This document shows positions 40,395 through 50,800 of a stretch of DNA of 64,000 nt, in pieces. Positions within the stretch are counted from its first letter, which is position 1. Each line of letters opens with the position of its first letter. The stretch lies in the NCBI GenBank assembly GCA_013140985.1, contig JABFRU010000017.1, positions 1-64,000 of the forward strand. Reading direction: 5' to 3'. The translations under genes were made by a program, and so were the position numbers. The stretch comes from Chitinophagaceae bacterium. Lineage in GTDB: Bacteria; Bacteroidota; Bacteroidia; Chitinophagales; Chitinophagaceae. The notes beneath the pieces are model-generated. The model worked only from the letters and a program-made list of their open reading frames with translations. It was not told the DNA's origin and made no database searches.

Positions 40395-42056
40395 TTATTT
40401 TATAAAAGTAAAACTATCGCCGTCAAATAAACCAAGATCACTCAATTTAAGATGTGGGATAACCAATAATGCCATAAAAGAAAGTGTCATGAACGGAGAG
40501 GCAAGCGTAGAGCCTAATTCTTCCTTGGCCATTTTGTCGAGTTGTTCATAATGGGCTGCTATCATATAACCATCTTCATTGCTCATCAATCCGGCCACAG
40601 GTAATGGGAGGGCCATTTCTGTCCAGCTCCCTTCAGGTTCAACAGGGCAAACACAACTGATGCCGCCTTTATTTTGAATTACAAGGTTCACTGCATGGCA
40701 AATACTTTTGTTGTCTGCGCCAACAGCAACTATATTATGGCTATCATGTGCAACAGAAGATGCGATCGCTCCTTTCTTTAAACCAAAATTTTTAATAAAT
40801 GACACTGCAATTTTTGCATCATGATACCGGTTTACAACAGCGATCTTTAATATATCCTGAGAAGGAACAGGAAAAATGTAGGATCCGTCATCCCATGATT
40901 CTTTAATGATCTTATTGGTGATCAGTTGACCGTCTAAAGCTTCTATAACAAGGATCGTTTTTTTACCACGATAATGAACCATGTAATCATTAGTAGATGT
41001 TGGCGAGCAGCCAAACTTGTTTATAGTGCCGGCCTGTGTTGTTTTAATTTTAGAAATGCCTTCTTCGGCCACCATCTCACCAGCTATAAATGTTTTAAGA
41101 ACTTCAAAGTTCTTCAAATCTCTTACAATAATAAAATCAGCAGCATCGCCTTCTTTTAATAGACCAACATCTAATTTATAATGCAGTACAGGATTAACAC
41201 AAGCTGCTTTTAATATTTTAAAAATGTCAATGCCTTTGGCAACGGCTCTTGCACATAATTGGTTGATATGTCCCAACACTAAACTGTCAGGATGTTTATC
41301 ATCACTGCAGAACATCATCATATCGGGCCATTCATTCAACAGTTCAATTAATGCTTCAAAATTCTTGGCTGCACTGCCTTCCCGGATAATAACCTTCATT
41401 CCATATTGCAGTTTGTCCAATGCTTCTTCTTTGGTAAAACACTCATGATCGGTATAAATGCCGGCATCAATATATTGTTTGGCTTTTTCTCCTCTTAATC
41501 CCGGTGCATGGCCATCTACTGGTTTATTTAATCTATGTGCTGCTGCAATTTTCTTCATCACTTCTTCATCCTTGAATAATACACCCGGGAAATTCATCAT
41601 CTCACTCAGGTATTTTATTTCAGGACGTTGCAATAATTTTTCTACATCGTTAGAATCAAGAACTGCCCCTGCTGTTTCAAAAGTAGTTGCCGGTACACAG
41701 CTCGGCGCACCAAAATTGAATTTGAAAGGAACTGTTTTCCCATTTTCTATCATGAACTCAACGCCTTCCATCCCGCACACATTGGCTATTTCATGCGGAT
41801 CGCTGACTGTGGCAACCGTTCCATGCACCACAGCCAGTCTTGCAAACTCAGAAGGGACCAGCATAGAACTTTCAATGTGAACATGACTGTCAATAAAGCC
41901 TGGAAGGATATAGCCGGGTGTCTGGAGTTGAGAGTCAGGAGTTTCTTTGATTGAAATGATCCTTCCGTTCTCAACCGTAACTATGGCAGGGTAAATTTTT
42001 TGCTGGTGAATATCAACAAGATTGCTGCTTATTGAAAATGATGACATAGCTTTCAT
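40395..42056 (-). CDS. ade: Adenine deaminase
   Basis: A 553-residue amidohydrolase-superfamily enzyme that deaminates adenine to hypoxanthine in purine salvage. Motifs of bacterial adenine deaminases are present: [25 protein letters not shown] (metal HxH), [52 protein letters not shown] (metal Asp) and [16 protein letters not shown] near the end. The length fits the family. The start may be M1 or M4 (MSSFSISS). It is divergent from the BNR-repeat gene. Confidence 0.94.
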   Translation of the reverse strand: MKAMSSFSISSNLVDIHQQKIYPAIVTVENGRIISIKETPDSQLQTPGYILPGFIDSHVHIESSMLVPSEFARLAVVHGTVATVSDPHEIANVCGMEGVEFMIENGKTVPFKFNFGAPSCVPATTFETAGAVLDSNDVEKLLQRPEIKYLSEMMNFPGVLFKDEEVMKKIAAAHRLNKPVDGHAPGLRGEKAKQYIDAGIYTDHECFTKEEALDKLQYGMKVIIREGSAAKNFEALIELLNEWPDMMMFCSDDKHPDSLVLGHINQLCARAVAKGIDIFKILKAACVNPVLHYKLDVGLLKEGDAADFIIVRDLKNFEVLKTFIAGEMVAEEGISKIKTTQAGTINKFGCSPTSTNDYMVHYRGKKTILVIEALDGQLITNKIIKESWDDGSYIFPVPSQDILKIAVVNRYHDAKIAVSFIKNFGLKKGAIASSVAHDSHNIVAVGADNKSICHAVNLVIQNKGGISCVCPVEPEGSWTEMALPLPVAGLMSNEDGYMIAAHYEQLDKMAKEELGSTLASPFMTLSFMALLVIPHLKLSDLGLFDGDSFTFIK

Positions 42057-42119
42057 TTAGCTAAAGGTAAATCAGTATCTTCAATACCCCTATTTATCGG
42101 ACACCAAACACTAAGGCTC

Positions 42120-45100
42120 ATGAAAAATTTTTTACTGCTGTTGATCATTTTCAGCATTGCACTGGCTCTGCCTGCACAAAGAATGACACATACTCCTGTT
42201 ATCGAATCTGCGAATAACGAAGAGTTGTTATTAAAAGGCCCCAAGTACAGGATGATCGGCCCCTTCCGTGGTGGACGCAGTGCAGCAGTAGCCGGTAGTT
42301 ATAAAAACAGGAATACTTTTTATTTCGGTGCTACCGGTGGCGGTGTATGGAAAACAAATGATGGAGGAAGCAACTGGAAAAATATATCTGATAAATATTT
42401 TGGTGGCTCCATAGGGGCAGTGGCTGTTGCTCCGTCTGATGAAACAATACTCTATGTAGGTGAAGGTGAAAATACCATGCGGGGAAATGTAAGTGAAGGC
42501 CTGGGTGGCATGTGGCGAAGCGATGATGGAGGAAGGTCATGGAAAAATATAGGATTGAAGGATGGAAGACATATCCTGCGAATTATCATCCATCCAAAAA
42601 ATCCGGATATAGTTTGGGTGGCTGTGATGGGGCACTTATTTGGGCCCAATGAGGAAAGGGGAGTTTATAAAACGACAGATGGTGGCAAGACATGGAAGAA
42701 AACTTTATTCATTAATAACCAAACAGGTTGCAGCGACCTGGTAATGGAACCAGGAAATGCAAATGTTTTTTATGCCGGTATGTGGCGATTGATAAGAACG
42801 CCTTACTCATTAGAAAGCGGTGGCGATGGAAGTGGTCTTTGGAAAAGCACTGATGGCGGAGAAACATGGACCAATATTTCTGTCAATAAAGGATTACCTA
42901 AAGGAGCCTGGGGAATTGTAGGGGTGGCTGTAGCCCCATCCAACACAGATAAGATTTATTCCATTATAGAAAATAAAGACGGCGGATTATACATGAGTGC
43001 TGATGGGGGCGAAACATGGACACTTAGTTCCAGTGATAATAATATCCGCCAGCGGGCATGGTATTACACCAAAGTATTTGTTGATCCTAAAAATGAGAAC
43101 CGGGTGTATTGTCCGAATGTAAATTTTATGCGCAGCAATGATGGAGGAAGAACTTTTCAATCCATTAATACACCGCATGGCGATCATCATGATCTTTGGA
43201 TAGACCCGGAAGACGGGAATCGCATGATCGTTGCAGATGATGGAGGAGCACAAGTTTCATTTGATGGGGGCAGCAACTGGAGTACTTATTTGAATCAACC
43301 TACTGTTCAGATATATAGGGTTAGTACCGACAATGCATTCCCTTATCGCATTATGGGCGGTCAACAGGATAATAGTGCATTCAGAATAAAAAGCAGGACT
43401 TATGGAGCAGCAATAACTGCTGCCGATATGGAAAATACAGCAGGTAGTGAAAGTGGTTATGTGGTGGCCGATCCGTTGAATCCTGAAATTACTTACGGAG
43501 GAAATTATATGGGCTTGTTGCAACGATTAGATCATCGTACCGGTGAAAGCCGTGCAATAAATGTTTGGCCGATTGATAATATGGGTGCCGGTGCAGAAGC
43601 TGCGAAATATCGTTTTCAATGGAATTACCCGATCTTTTTTTCTCCCAACAACCCCCAAAAATTATATGTAGCAGCTAATCATTTATTCGCAACAGAAGAT
43701 GAAGGGAAAACATGGCAAATGATATCTCCTGATCTTACTACGAATGATAAAAAGAAACAGGCTTCCAGCGGCGGGCCAATAACACAGGACAATACGAGTG
43801 TTGAATATTATTGTACCATTTTTACTGCAACAGAAAGTTGGGTGGAAAAAGACCTGTTATGGACAGGCAGCGATGATGGATTGGTTCATGTAAGTAAAGA
43901 CGGAGGTCAGCATTGGGAAAATGTAACGCCTAAGGGTTGTCCGCCATGGATCATGTGGAATTGTATAGATGTTGATCCTTTTAAAAAAGGAGCAGCTTAT
44001 ATAGTTGGAACAAGATACAAGCTGGATGATTTCAGATCATATATATACAAAACAGAAGATTACGGAAAATCATGGAGACTGATCACCAACGGAATTAACC
44101 CATTACATTTTGCAAGAGCTTTAAGAGCAGATAGAAAAAAATCAGGTTTGTTGTATGCCGGTACAGAATACGGTATGTATGTTTCTTATGATGACGGTGC
44201 TAACTGGAAGTCATTTCAATTGAATATGCCGGTAGTTCCGATTACTGATCTGACTATCAAAAACAATGACCTGGTGGTTGGCACACAAGGCAGAAGTATT
44301 TATATATTGGACGATCTTACTGTTATCCAGGAGAAGAACGCTGATATACTTAATAAGAACCTGCATGTGTTTAGCGTAAATCCGGCTTACAGAATGCCGG
44401 GTGGCGGTGGCCGTCGTGGAGGAGGGGGTGCGACGGTAACTGCAATGCCTAATACAGGAATGAATCCACCGAATGGAGTTCTATTTAACTATTACATGAA
44501 AAATGTAAATGACTCTACTAAATTATCCATTGTGGTGATGGATAAAAGTAAAAAGATGATCAAAACTTATTCTACTACATCAAAAGATAATAAGATAGAA
44601 GTGAATAAAGGAATGAACCAGTTTGAATGGGATATGAATTATCCTGAAGCGGAAAGAGTGGAGGGGTTGATCTTGTGGAACGGATTCGTCCGTGGACCAA
44701 AGGCGGCGCCGGGAAATTATTTTGCCAAATTCAAATCAGGCAATGATTCAACGGAAGTTCCATTTACCATTTTAGCTGATCCCAATTACAAAACATCTCA
44801 GGCTGAGTACGATGAACAGTTCAACCACCTTATTACTATCCGGGATAAATCGTCGGAGATCATGAAGGCAATAAAAAATATCCGGGAAATGCGGCAGCAG
44901 ATGACTGATTTCAGTGCAAGAGTAGGGAAGGATCTGCCTAAAGAAGTTAAACAGCAAATTGATACTGTAAACAAACAAATGACTGCTGTGGAAGATGCGT
45001 TGCATCAAACCAAAGCAAAAAGCGGCCAGGATGTATTGAACTACCCGATCAAACTGGATGATAAGTTGTCAAGCATCTACAATGCATCGGCTGCAGGCCA

Positions 45101-45272
45101 GTCGGGATTAAGCCGCCAGGCAAAAGAAGCGTATGCTGAACTGGTAGTATTAATTGATGAGCAACTGAACAAACTAAAGAAGATCATGAATGAAGATGTG
45201 GTAAAGCTGAATCAACTGATCCATGAAAAAACATTACCGGTGATCGGTGTAAAGAAAGAAACAAAAGAATAA
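42120..45272 (+). CDS. Secreted BNR/sortilin-like beta-propeller protein
   Basis: A 1050-residue exported protein: signal peptide MKNFLLLLIIFSIALALPAQ, then many BNR/VPS10-like Asp-box units (VWKTNDGGSNWKNIS, MWRSDDGGRSWKNIG, VYKTTDGGKTWKKT, LWKSTDGGETWTNIS, LYMSADGGETWTLS and others) over residues about 40-740, predicted to form one or two beta propellers. A Gly/Arg-rich spot (GGGGRRGGGG) near 765 leads to a C-terminal part with a beta sandwich and a helical region (about 900-1050). No T9SS sorting tail is seen. Proteins of this architecture are frequent in Bacteroidota and are often called glycosyl hydrolases, but catalytic residues are not evident. A terminator follows. Confidence 0.85.
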   Translation: MKNFLLLLIIFSIALALPAQRMTHTPVIESANNEELLLKGPKYRMIGPFRGGRSAAVAGSYKNRNTFYFGATGGGVWKTNDGGSNWKNISDKYFGGSIGAVAVAPSDETILYVGEGENTMRGNVSEGLGGMWRSDDGGRSWKNIGLKDGRHILRIIIHPKNPDIVWVAVMGHLFGPNEERGVYKTTDGGKTWKKTLFINNQTGCSDLVMEPGNANVFYAGMWRLIRTPYSLESGGDGSGLWKSTDGGETWTNISVNKGLPKGAWGIVGVAVAPSNTDKIYSIIENKDGGLYMSADGGETWTLSSSDNNIRQRAWYYTKVFVDPKNENRVYCPNVNFMRSNDGGRTFQSINTPHGDHHDLWIDPEDGNRMIVADDGGAQVSFDGGSNWSTYLNQPTVQIYRVSTDNAFPYRIMGGQQDNSAFRIKSRTYGAAITAADMENTAGSESGYVVADPLNPEITYGGNYMGLLQRLDHRTGESRAINVWPIDNMGAGAEAAKYRFQWNYPIFFSPNNPQKLYVAANHLFATEDEGKTWQMISPDLTTNDKKKQASSGGPITQDNTSVEYYCTIFTATESWVEKDLLWTGSDDGLVHVSKDGGQHWENVTPKGCPPWIMWNCIDVDPFKKGAAYIVGTRYKLDDFRSYIYKTEDYGKSWRLITNGINPLHFARALRADRKKSGLLYAGTEYGMYVSYDDGANWKSFQLNMPVVPITDLTIKNNDLVVGTQGRSIYILDDLTVIQEKNADILNKNLHVFSVNPAYRMPGGGGRRGGGGATVTAMPNTGMNPPNGVLFNYYMKNVNDSTKLSIVVMDKSKKMIKTYSTTSKDNKIEVNKGMNQFEWDMNYPEAERVEGLILWNGFVRGPKAAPGNYFAKFKSGNDSTEVPFTILADPNYKTSQAEYDEQFNHLITIRDKSSEIMKAIKNIREMRQQMTDFSARVGKDLPKEVKQQIDTVNKQMTAVEDALHQTKAKSGQDVLNYPIKLDDKLSSIYNASAAGQSGLSRQAKEAYAELVVLIDEQLNKLKKIMNEDVVKLNQLIHEKTLPVIGVKKETKE

Positions 45273-45292
45273 GAGCTGATGGATCCAATATA

Positions 45293-45317
45293 AAAGGGCT
45301 TCTTTTGGAAGCCCTTT
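45293..45317. terminator. Terminator between the BNR-repeat and desaturase genes
   Basis: AAAGGGCTTC, loop TTTTG, GAAGCCCTTT: a 10-bp stem between convergent genes, with T-rich flank on the plus strand. Confidence 0.88.
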
Positions 45318-45319
45318 AT

Positions 45320-46366
45320 TTATTCAGGAAGGATTTTTTTTGTTCGTTCTTTCATCAATGCAATAGCTTCTTCCTTGCTGGAAAAAGTATTATCAATATT
45401 GACAAGGTTGTCTGCCAGTTTATCATATCGTTTGGTCATCAGCCAGATAAAGATGTGCAGGTAATGAATGCCGTCAAATATTAATGATTTTTTTTGTGCA
45501 AACTCATCTTTTAGTTTTAAAAACTCTCCGGGTATCTCTGTATAATGCATAGCTGGCCGAAGATGATGCACAGTATGATAACCATCATTCCAGCACATTT
45601 TGTTGTATTTGGTATTGATACAATTGATGGCGCTGGTGAAATTATCTTCAGGATTTTTCTTGTCAATAAAAGAATGTTGTGCCCAGTTGCCGAGCATCAT
45701 TACTATGCGTGCAAAGATCAGCGGGACAATAAATATCATCAGGGTGGCCTTGAAATTTACAAAGCACATAGCCACGCAGAAAATATAAAAAGATACTTCG
45801 CCGACACCAAGGCGCATGTATAACTTCTTTCTTTTACGGTTAAAAAGGTATAAAAAAGTTTCAGTGGGCCCGATCAGTAAAAACCTTCCTACATATTTCA
45901 TAAAATGCCAAAGACTATCCCTTTTATATTTCAACGTACTGCTGGCATCATCTTCCTGGTTGTTCTCCACATGATGCATAGCCATATGATGTACAAAATA
46001 GGTTTCAGGAGTATGACCGAAGAAAGGACAAACGATCCAGATGATATAATCGTAGATCCCCATGTATCCTTTTTTAAATGGCTTGCGATGACTGATACAA
46101 TGCAACATCAAACCAAAACGGCCCTTGAAATACATTTGTGAGACATAGAAATAAGGAATATAAGCCAGCCACCAATACCAACCTGATAAAACGGGGGTAT
46201 ATAAAAGAATAGCAACGGGAATTACCAATATATGAATGGCAGTAAGCAGGTGAATAAAAGGAAGATCTCTTTTATCATTCAAATATTTCAACCAAAATTT
46301 TTCATATCCGCTGAATTTTTTTGGTTCAACATAAACGGGGTCTGTAAGTGTTGTCAGGGCCTTCAT
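45320..46366 (-). CDS. Membrane fatty acid desaturase
   Basis: A 348-residue integral membrane di-iron enzyme of the fatty acid desaturase family. Three His clusters are visible: HCISH (about residue 90), HHMAMHH (about 127) and YHTVHH near 260, plus an extra His in WAQHSFID. Hydrophobic stretches near 45-80, 105-118 and 190-235 fit the usual two pairs of helices. It should insert a double bond or a hydroxyl into acyl chains; the position cannot be told. It is separated by 260 bases from trmD, with a possible -7 box at 46466-46473. Confidence 0.88.
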   Translation of the reverse strand: MKALTTLTDPVYVEPKKFSGYEKFWLKYLNDKRDLPFIHLLTAIHILVIPVAILLYTPVLSGWYWWLAYIPYFYVSQMYFKGRFGLMLHCISHRKPFKKGYMGIYDYIIWIVCPFFGHTPETYFVHHMAMHHVENNQEDDASSTLKYKRDSLWHFMKYVGRFLLIGPTETFLYLFNRKRKKLYMRLGVGEVSFYIFCVAMCFVNFKATLMIFIVPLIFARIVMMLGNWAQHSFIDKKNPEDNFTSAINCINTKYNKMCWNDGYHTVHHLRPAMHYTEIPGEFLKLKDEFAQKKSLIFDGIHYLHIFIWLMTKRYDKLADNLVNIDNTFSSKEEAIALMKERTKKILPE

Positions 46367-46626
46367 TAAAGTAATTATACGTTAAACTACCATCAATGTT
46401 ACTCCTGATGATAGTCTCAAAGATTTTGATTTTGTTTCTAAAGGAAAACGGCTGCTTGCGAGGCCCAAAAGTAAGACATTCTGCCTATAGTTTTTTCATT
46501 TGTTTTATTACATTTCAATCATTTGCACATGATTTTCGTCATAAAAAATTGCATTTTCAAATCAAGACTGGCATTTACCTGATGATTTGGCAAAGGACAC
46601 ACAAATCAAATAAATAATGGAAGCAG
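46367..46626. other. Intergenic region between trmD and the desaturase gene
   Basis: This 260-base stretch is A/T-rich. On the minus strand TACTTTTG at 46466-46473 fits the TAnnTTTG -7 box and could drive the desaturase gene with a leader of about 90 bases; no convincing -33 partner is seen. No ORF on either strand looks real and no stable hairpin with a T run was found. Confidence 0.35.
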
Positions 46627-47304
46627 TTATTCAGTTGAAAGACCAGGTCGTCTTTCTTTGGTACGCAGCAAAGATTGTTCATGTCGCCAGTCCTCAATCT
46701 TTTTATGATCGCCACTCATTAAAACATCGGGTACTTTCCAGCCACGAAAATCAACAGGTCTTGTGTAAACGGGAGGAGCCAGTAAGTTGTCCTGGAAAGA
46801 ATCGGTCAATGCAGATGTTTCATCATTCAATACCCCGGGTAATAATCTCCCGATAGCATCTACCAAAACAGCAGCCGGTAATTCTCCGCCACTGAGTACA
46901 TAATCGCCGATTGAAATTTCTTTTGTCACAAAATGTTCTCTAATCCTCTCGTCAATTCCTTTGTAATGCCCGCAGATGAGCAATAAGTTTTTCTTTAATG
47001 AAAGCTGGTTGGAGATTTTTTGATCCAATGTTGTTCCGTCAGGTGTCAGGTAGATGATCTCATCATATTTCCTGTCAACTGATAATTCTTCGATTGCTTT
47101 TATGAGCGGTTCGCACATCATTACCATACCAGCTCCTCCGCCATATTGGTAGTCATCAATCTGTCCGTATTCATTCACTGCCCATTTTCGTAAAGGATGA
47201 ACCTTTACTATAAGCAAACCTTTTTCCTGTGCCCTTTTCATGATGCTGTGTTGCAAAGGGCTTTCCAATAATTCAGGTAAAACGGTGAGGATGTCGATAT
47301 GCAT
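46627..47304 (-). CDS. trmD: tRNA (guanine-N1)-methyltransferase
   Basis: TrmD methylates G37 of tRNAs with a G36, preventing frameshifts. The 225-residue SPOUT protein begins [21 protein letters not shown] and has [18 protein letters not shown], the trefoil-knot SAM site [38 protein letters not shown] and [27 protein letters not shown] in outline. The ATG at 47304 is chosen; the frame is open 8 codons further but those residues are not part of the family. It is not next to rplS/rimM as in many bacteria. Confidence 0.96.
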   Translation of the reverse strand: MHIDILTVLPELLESPLQHSIMKRAQEKGLLIVKVHPLRKWAVNEYGQIDDYQYGGGAGMVMMCEPLIKAIEELSVDRKYDEIIYLTPDGTTLDQKISNQLSLKKNLLLICGHYKGIDERIREHFVTKEISIGDYVLSGGELPAAVLVDAIGRLLPGVLNDETSALTDSFQDNLLAPPVYTRPVDFRGWKVPDVLMSGDHKKIEDWRHEQSLLRTKERRPGLSTE

Positions 47305-47324
47305 GCAGCAAAGATAGCAGCCAA

Positions 47325-47696
47325 TCAATTACAGGAAACATCAACAGTTGATCTTGCTTCATTCACTTCCCTGTCCTTGGCAATCACCTGTATCTTGTAG
47401 TTGATCCCTGCGGCAGCGGTAAGAGACTGATTAAAAATGGTTGTATTAGCCCCGGGATATAAATGAACATCCATCAGTAATGCGCCGGTGTTGATATTGG
47501 TAACATGAATATGGATCTCTGCAATATATTGATCATCTGTAATTGTTCCGCTGATCGGTATCGTTTGCCCGGCAGTAAAAACCTGTCCATTAACAGGGCT
47601 CGTGATCGTAATTACAGGCAGGATAGTATCTTCTACAGAAGAATTTTTTGAACAACCTGCAAGCATCATAAGGAGAAAGATGATCCCTGTTCGCAT
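47325..47696 (-). CDS. Predicted lipoprotein with one Ig-like domain
   Basis: A 123-residue protein with a lipoprotein signal ([20 protein letters not shown]; Cys15) and a single Ig-like or Big-type domain: [29 protein letters not shown] and [21 protein letters not shown] are the characteristic opening and closing strands (quoted in part by residues). It is probably attached to the outer or inner membrane. The start M7 of the longer frame fits the signal peptide. Function unknown. It is 20 bases upstream of trmD on the same strand and divergent from the large S8 peptidase gene. Confidence 0.75.
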   Translation of the reverse strand: MRTGIIFLLMMLAGCSKNSSVEDTILPVITITSPVNGQVFTAGQTIPISGTITDDQYIAEIHIHVTNINTGALLMDVHLYPGANTTIFNQSLTAAAGINYKIQVIAKDREVNEARSTVDVSCN

Positions 47697-47828
47697 AATT
47701 TCAAAATTAAGCAATGAAAAAGAAAGTTTGGGGCATCTTAACGCAACTAAATTCCGTTTATATTATTGCGGCCAACAGCTGGCATTTGTCACTTATTTAT
47801 ACTAATTTTAAATCTCTTAAACCCTGCT

Positions 47829-50800
47829 ATGAAGCCCAATCCAATTCCCTTGATAGCTGCTTTTCTTTTGATGTCATTTTCATTGGCGGCTCAGGAGAGT
47901 TCCTCATATAGTTTATTGCTGAGAAGCGGTCCATTTACACCGGAAAAAAATATTACTGCCGAACGACTGGATCAGTTCAATAATAAAGCTTCAAGACTGG
48001 CCGGAAAAACATTTGCCATTATTCAATTCGAACAGATCCCATCAACAATCCAAAGAGAGGAACTGAGTCAATCGGGAATTGAATTACTCGATTATATTCC
48101 CAACAATGCTTACACAGTTACTATTTCCGGGTCATTGAGCATCGATCTTCTTACGCAGGTAAAAGCAAGAGCTGTTATTGAACTTTTGGCTGAACAAAAA
48201 ATGCAGCCGGAACTGGCCATAGGAATTTATCCTTCATGGGCCACTAAAACTGCTGGCACCATTGATGTATGGATAAGTTTTCCAAAAACATTTTCTTTTG
48301 AGTTAGTGCAACAGGAATTGCGAAATAAAAATTTTGGGATCATTGCTGATCAGTATAAAAACTACAGCATCATTGCTGTAAGGATTGCCGTTCACCGGCT
48401 AAGTGAACTGGCTTTATTGCCCTGTATTGAATTTGTGCAGGCAGCGCCGGCAGAGGATAAAGTGTTTAACTACAACAGCATGTTTGCTGCAAGGGCCAAT
48501 ACATTGAAAGCATCGTTGGCCAATGGAGGAAGAGATCTCAATGGACAGGGAGTTGTTGTAGGTGTAGGAGATGATGGAGATATACAGACACATCTTGATT
48601 TTACCAATCGCATCATTAACAGGACAGGCGAAATACCCAGGGCGCATGCCAGCCATGTGGCAGGTACAATTGGCGGAGCCGGCATCATACAGGAATTGTT
48701 TGCCGGTTATGCACCCAAGACAACTTTGATCGGGCAGGTTTCTTCGCAGATTCTTGCATATACTCCGACTTATGTGCAGGATCATGGAATGGTGATCACC
48801 AATAATTCGTATGGTTCGGTGGTAAATGACTGCGCCTTTAATGGTCTTTATGACCTTACTTCCAGAATACTGGACCTGCAGGCATTCGACTGGCCGGAAT
48901 TGCAACATGTGTTTGCCGCCGGCAATGACGGAGGCAGAACCTGTCCTCCTTATGCTATAGGATTTAAAAATGTGCTGGGCGGGTACCAAAGTGCAAAAAA
49001 TATTATCTGTGTCGGCAGTACCGATTATAAAAGAGATCTCAGTGCTTTTTCAAGTAAAGGACCGGTAAGAGATGGACGTTTGAAGCCTGATATCATGTCA
49101 ATGGGGCAATTTGAAGCTTCCACATGGGTAAATAATTTATACAGCTATAATAACGGAACAAGTATGGCAGCACCGGGAGTATCCGGCGGTCTTGCATTGC
49201 TGGTGCAACGGTATCGTCAATTGTATCCGGGTAATAATCCAAAGAACGGTTTGTTGAAAGCTTTGATCTGTAATGGCGGTTATGACAGAAACAATAACGG
49301 CCCGGATTTCAGTTATGGATTTGGCAGCATGGATCTTTTACGTTCTTTAAAGATGATGGAGGGAGTCACTTATTTCAATACTTCTATTACACAGGGAGCA
49401 ACTATAAGTCAAACAATAAATATTCCTGCTAATACGGCACAACTGAAAGTTTTATTGTATTGGAATGACCCGGCTGCATCCGTAATGGCGACTAAAACAT
49501 TGGTGAATGATCTTGATTTGCAGGTTGATTCTTCCGGAACCAACATCCTTCCTTTTACATTGGATACGCTTCCGGCTAATGTAAATCTTCCTGCTGTCCG
49601 TAACCCGGATCATTATAATAATATTGAGCAGGTGGTGATCAAAAATCCTGCCGCCGGTGATTATCATTTGAAAGTGCTGGGCACTCTGATCGCTCAAAAT
49701 CCTTCACAAGAATATTTTTTGGTGTATGATATCATTCCGCAGGGTTTGGTGCTCACCAATCCTGTTGGAGGAGAAAAACTATTGCCGAATGCTGTGCTGG
49801 CCGATCCATTTTATATTCAATGGGATTCTTACAGTGATGAGATCAATACATTCACCCTGGAATTTTCCAGCGATAATGGCAGCAATTGGACCACTCTGAG
49901 CAATACCATACCGGCTTCATCAAGGTTTTATACATGGTCGGTGCCGAATACTCCTACAGATGTAGCGAGAATAAGACTGACCAAGAATAATACAGCGTAC
50001 ACTCAAACAAGTTTTCCATTTGTTATTAGCGGATGGCCCACTGTTTCATTAGATCCTGTGCAGTGTGAAGGATATATCAAGATAAACTGGACTGCTATAC
50101 CCGGTGCTACCGATTATGAAGTAATGATGCTCCAGGGAGATGAAATGGTTCCTGTTGCTACAACAGCCCTGCTGACCTATACTTTCAGCGGTCTATCAAA
50201 AGATTCGACTTATTGGGTAACCGTAAGGCCAAGAATAAATAGCAATCCCGGCAGAAGGGCCATAGCTATTTCAAGGCAACCCAACAGTGGTACCTGTGCC
50301 GGAACTATTTCTGATAATGATCTGAAAGTTGACCTGATCGTTTCTCCGGCAGCTTCAGGGCGATTGTTAACATCAACGGCTTTGAGCAATAGCATTCCGG
50401 TAACTATCAGGATAAAAAATTTGGATGATGTTGTTTCCAGCGGTGATATTAATGTCAGTTATTCTATTAATGGGGGAGGACCGGTCAATCAAACCATCAC
50501 GACACCCATTGCAGATATTGCAGCCGGAGCATTCATTGATCATACATTTGGTAATGTTGACCTTTCCGCTGCAGGAACATACAGTATTCAAGTAACAGCT
50601 ACTAAAGGATCTGATCCTGTTATTGCAAATAATAGCATTACCAAAGTAGTTAAACAACTTATCAATCAACCCATAAATAACGATAGCATACCATGGCTGG
50701 ATAATTTGGAAACAGCAACTGTTCAGACTGTCAATACGGCTCAAATGGGGTTGACCGGAAGAGATCGTTATGATTTTGTAAACAGCACTGCGGATGGAAG

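Noticed and set aside
48414-48989. 191-residue minus-strand ORF inside the S8 peptidase gene
   Set aside because: It is antisense to the conserved catalytic domain, has a Cys/His/Arg-rich composition typical of shadow frames and shows no motif.
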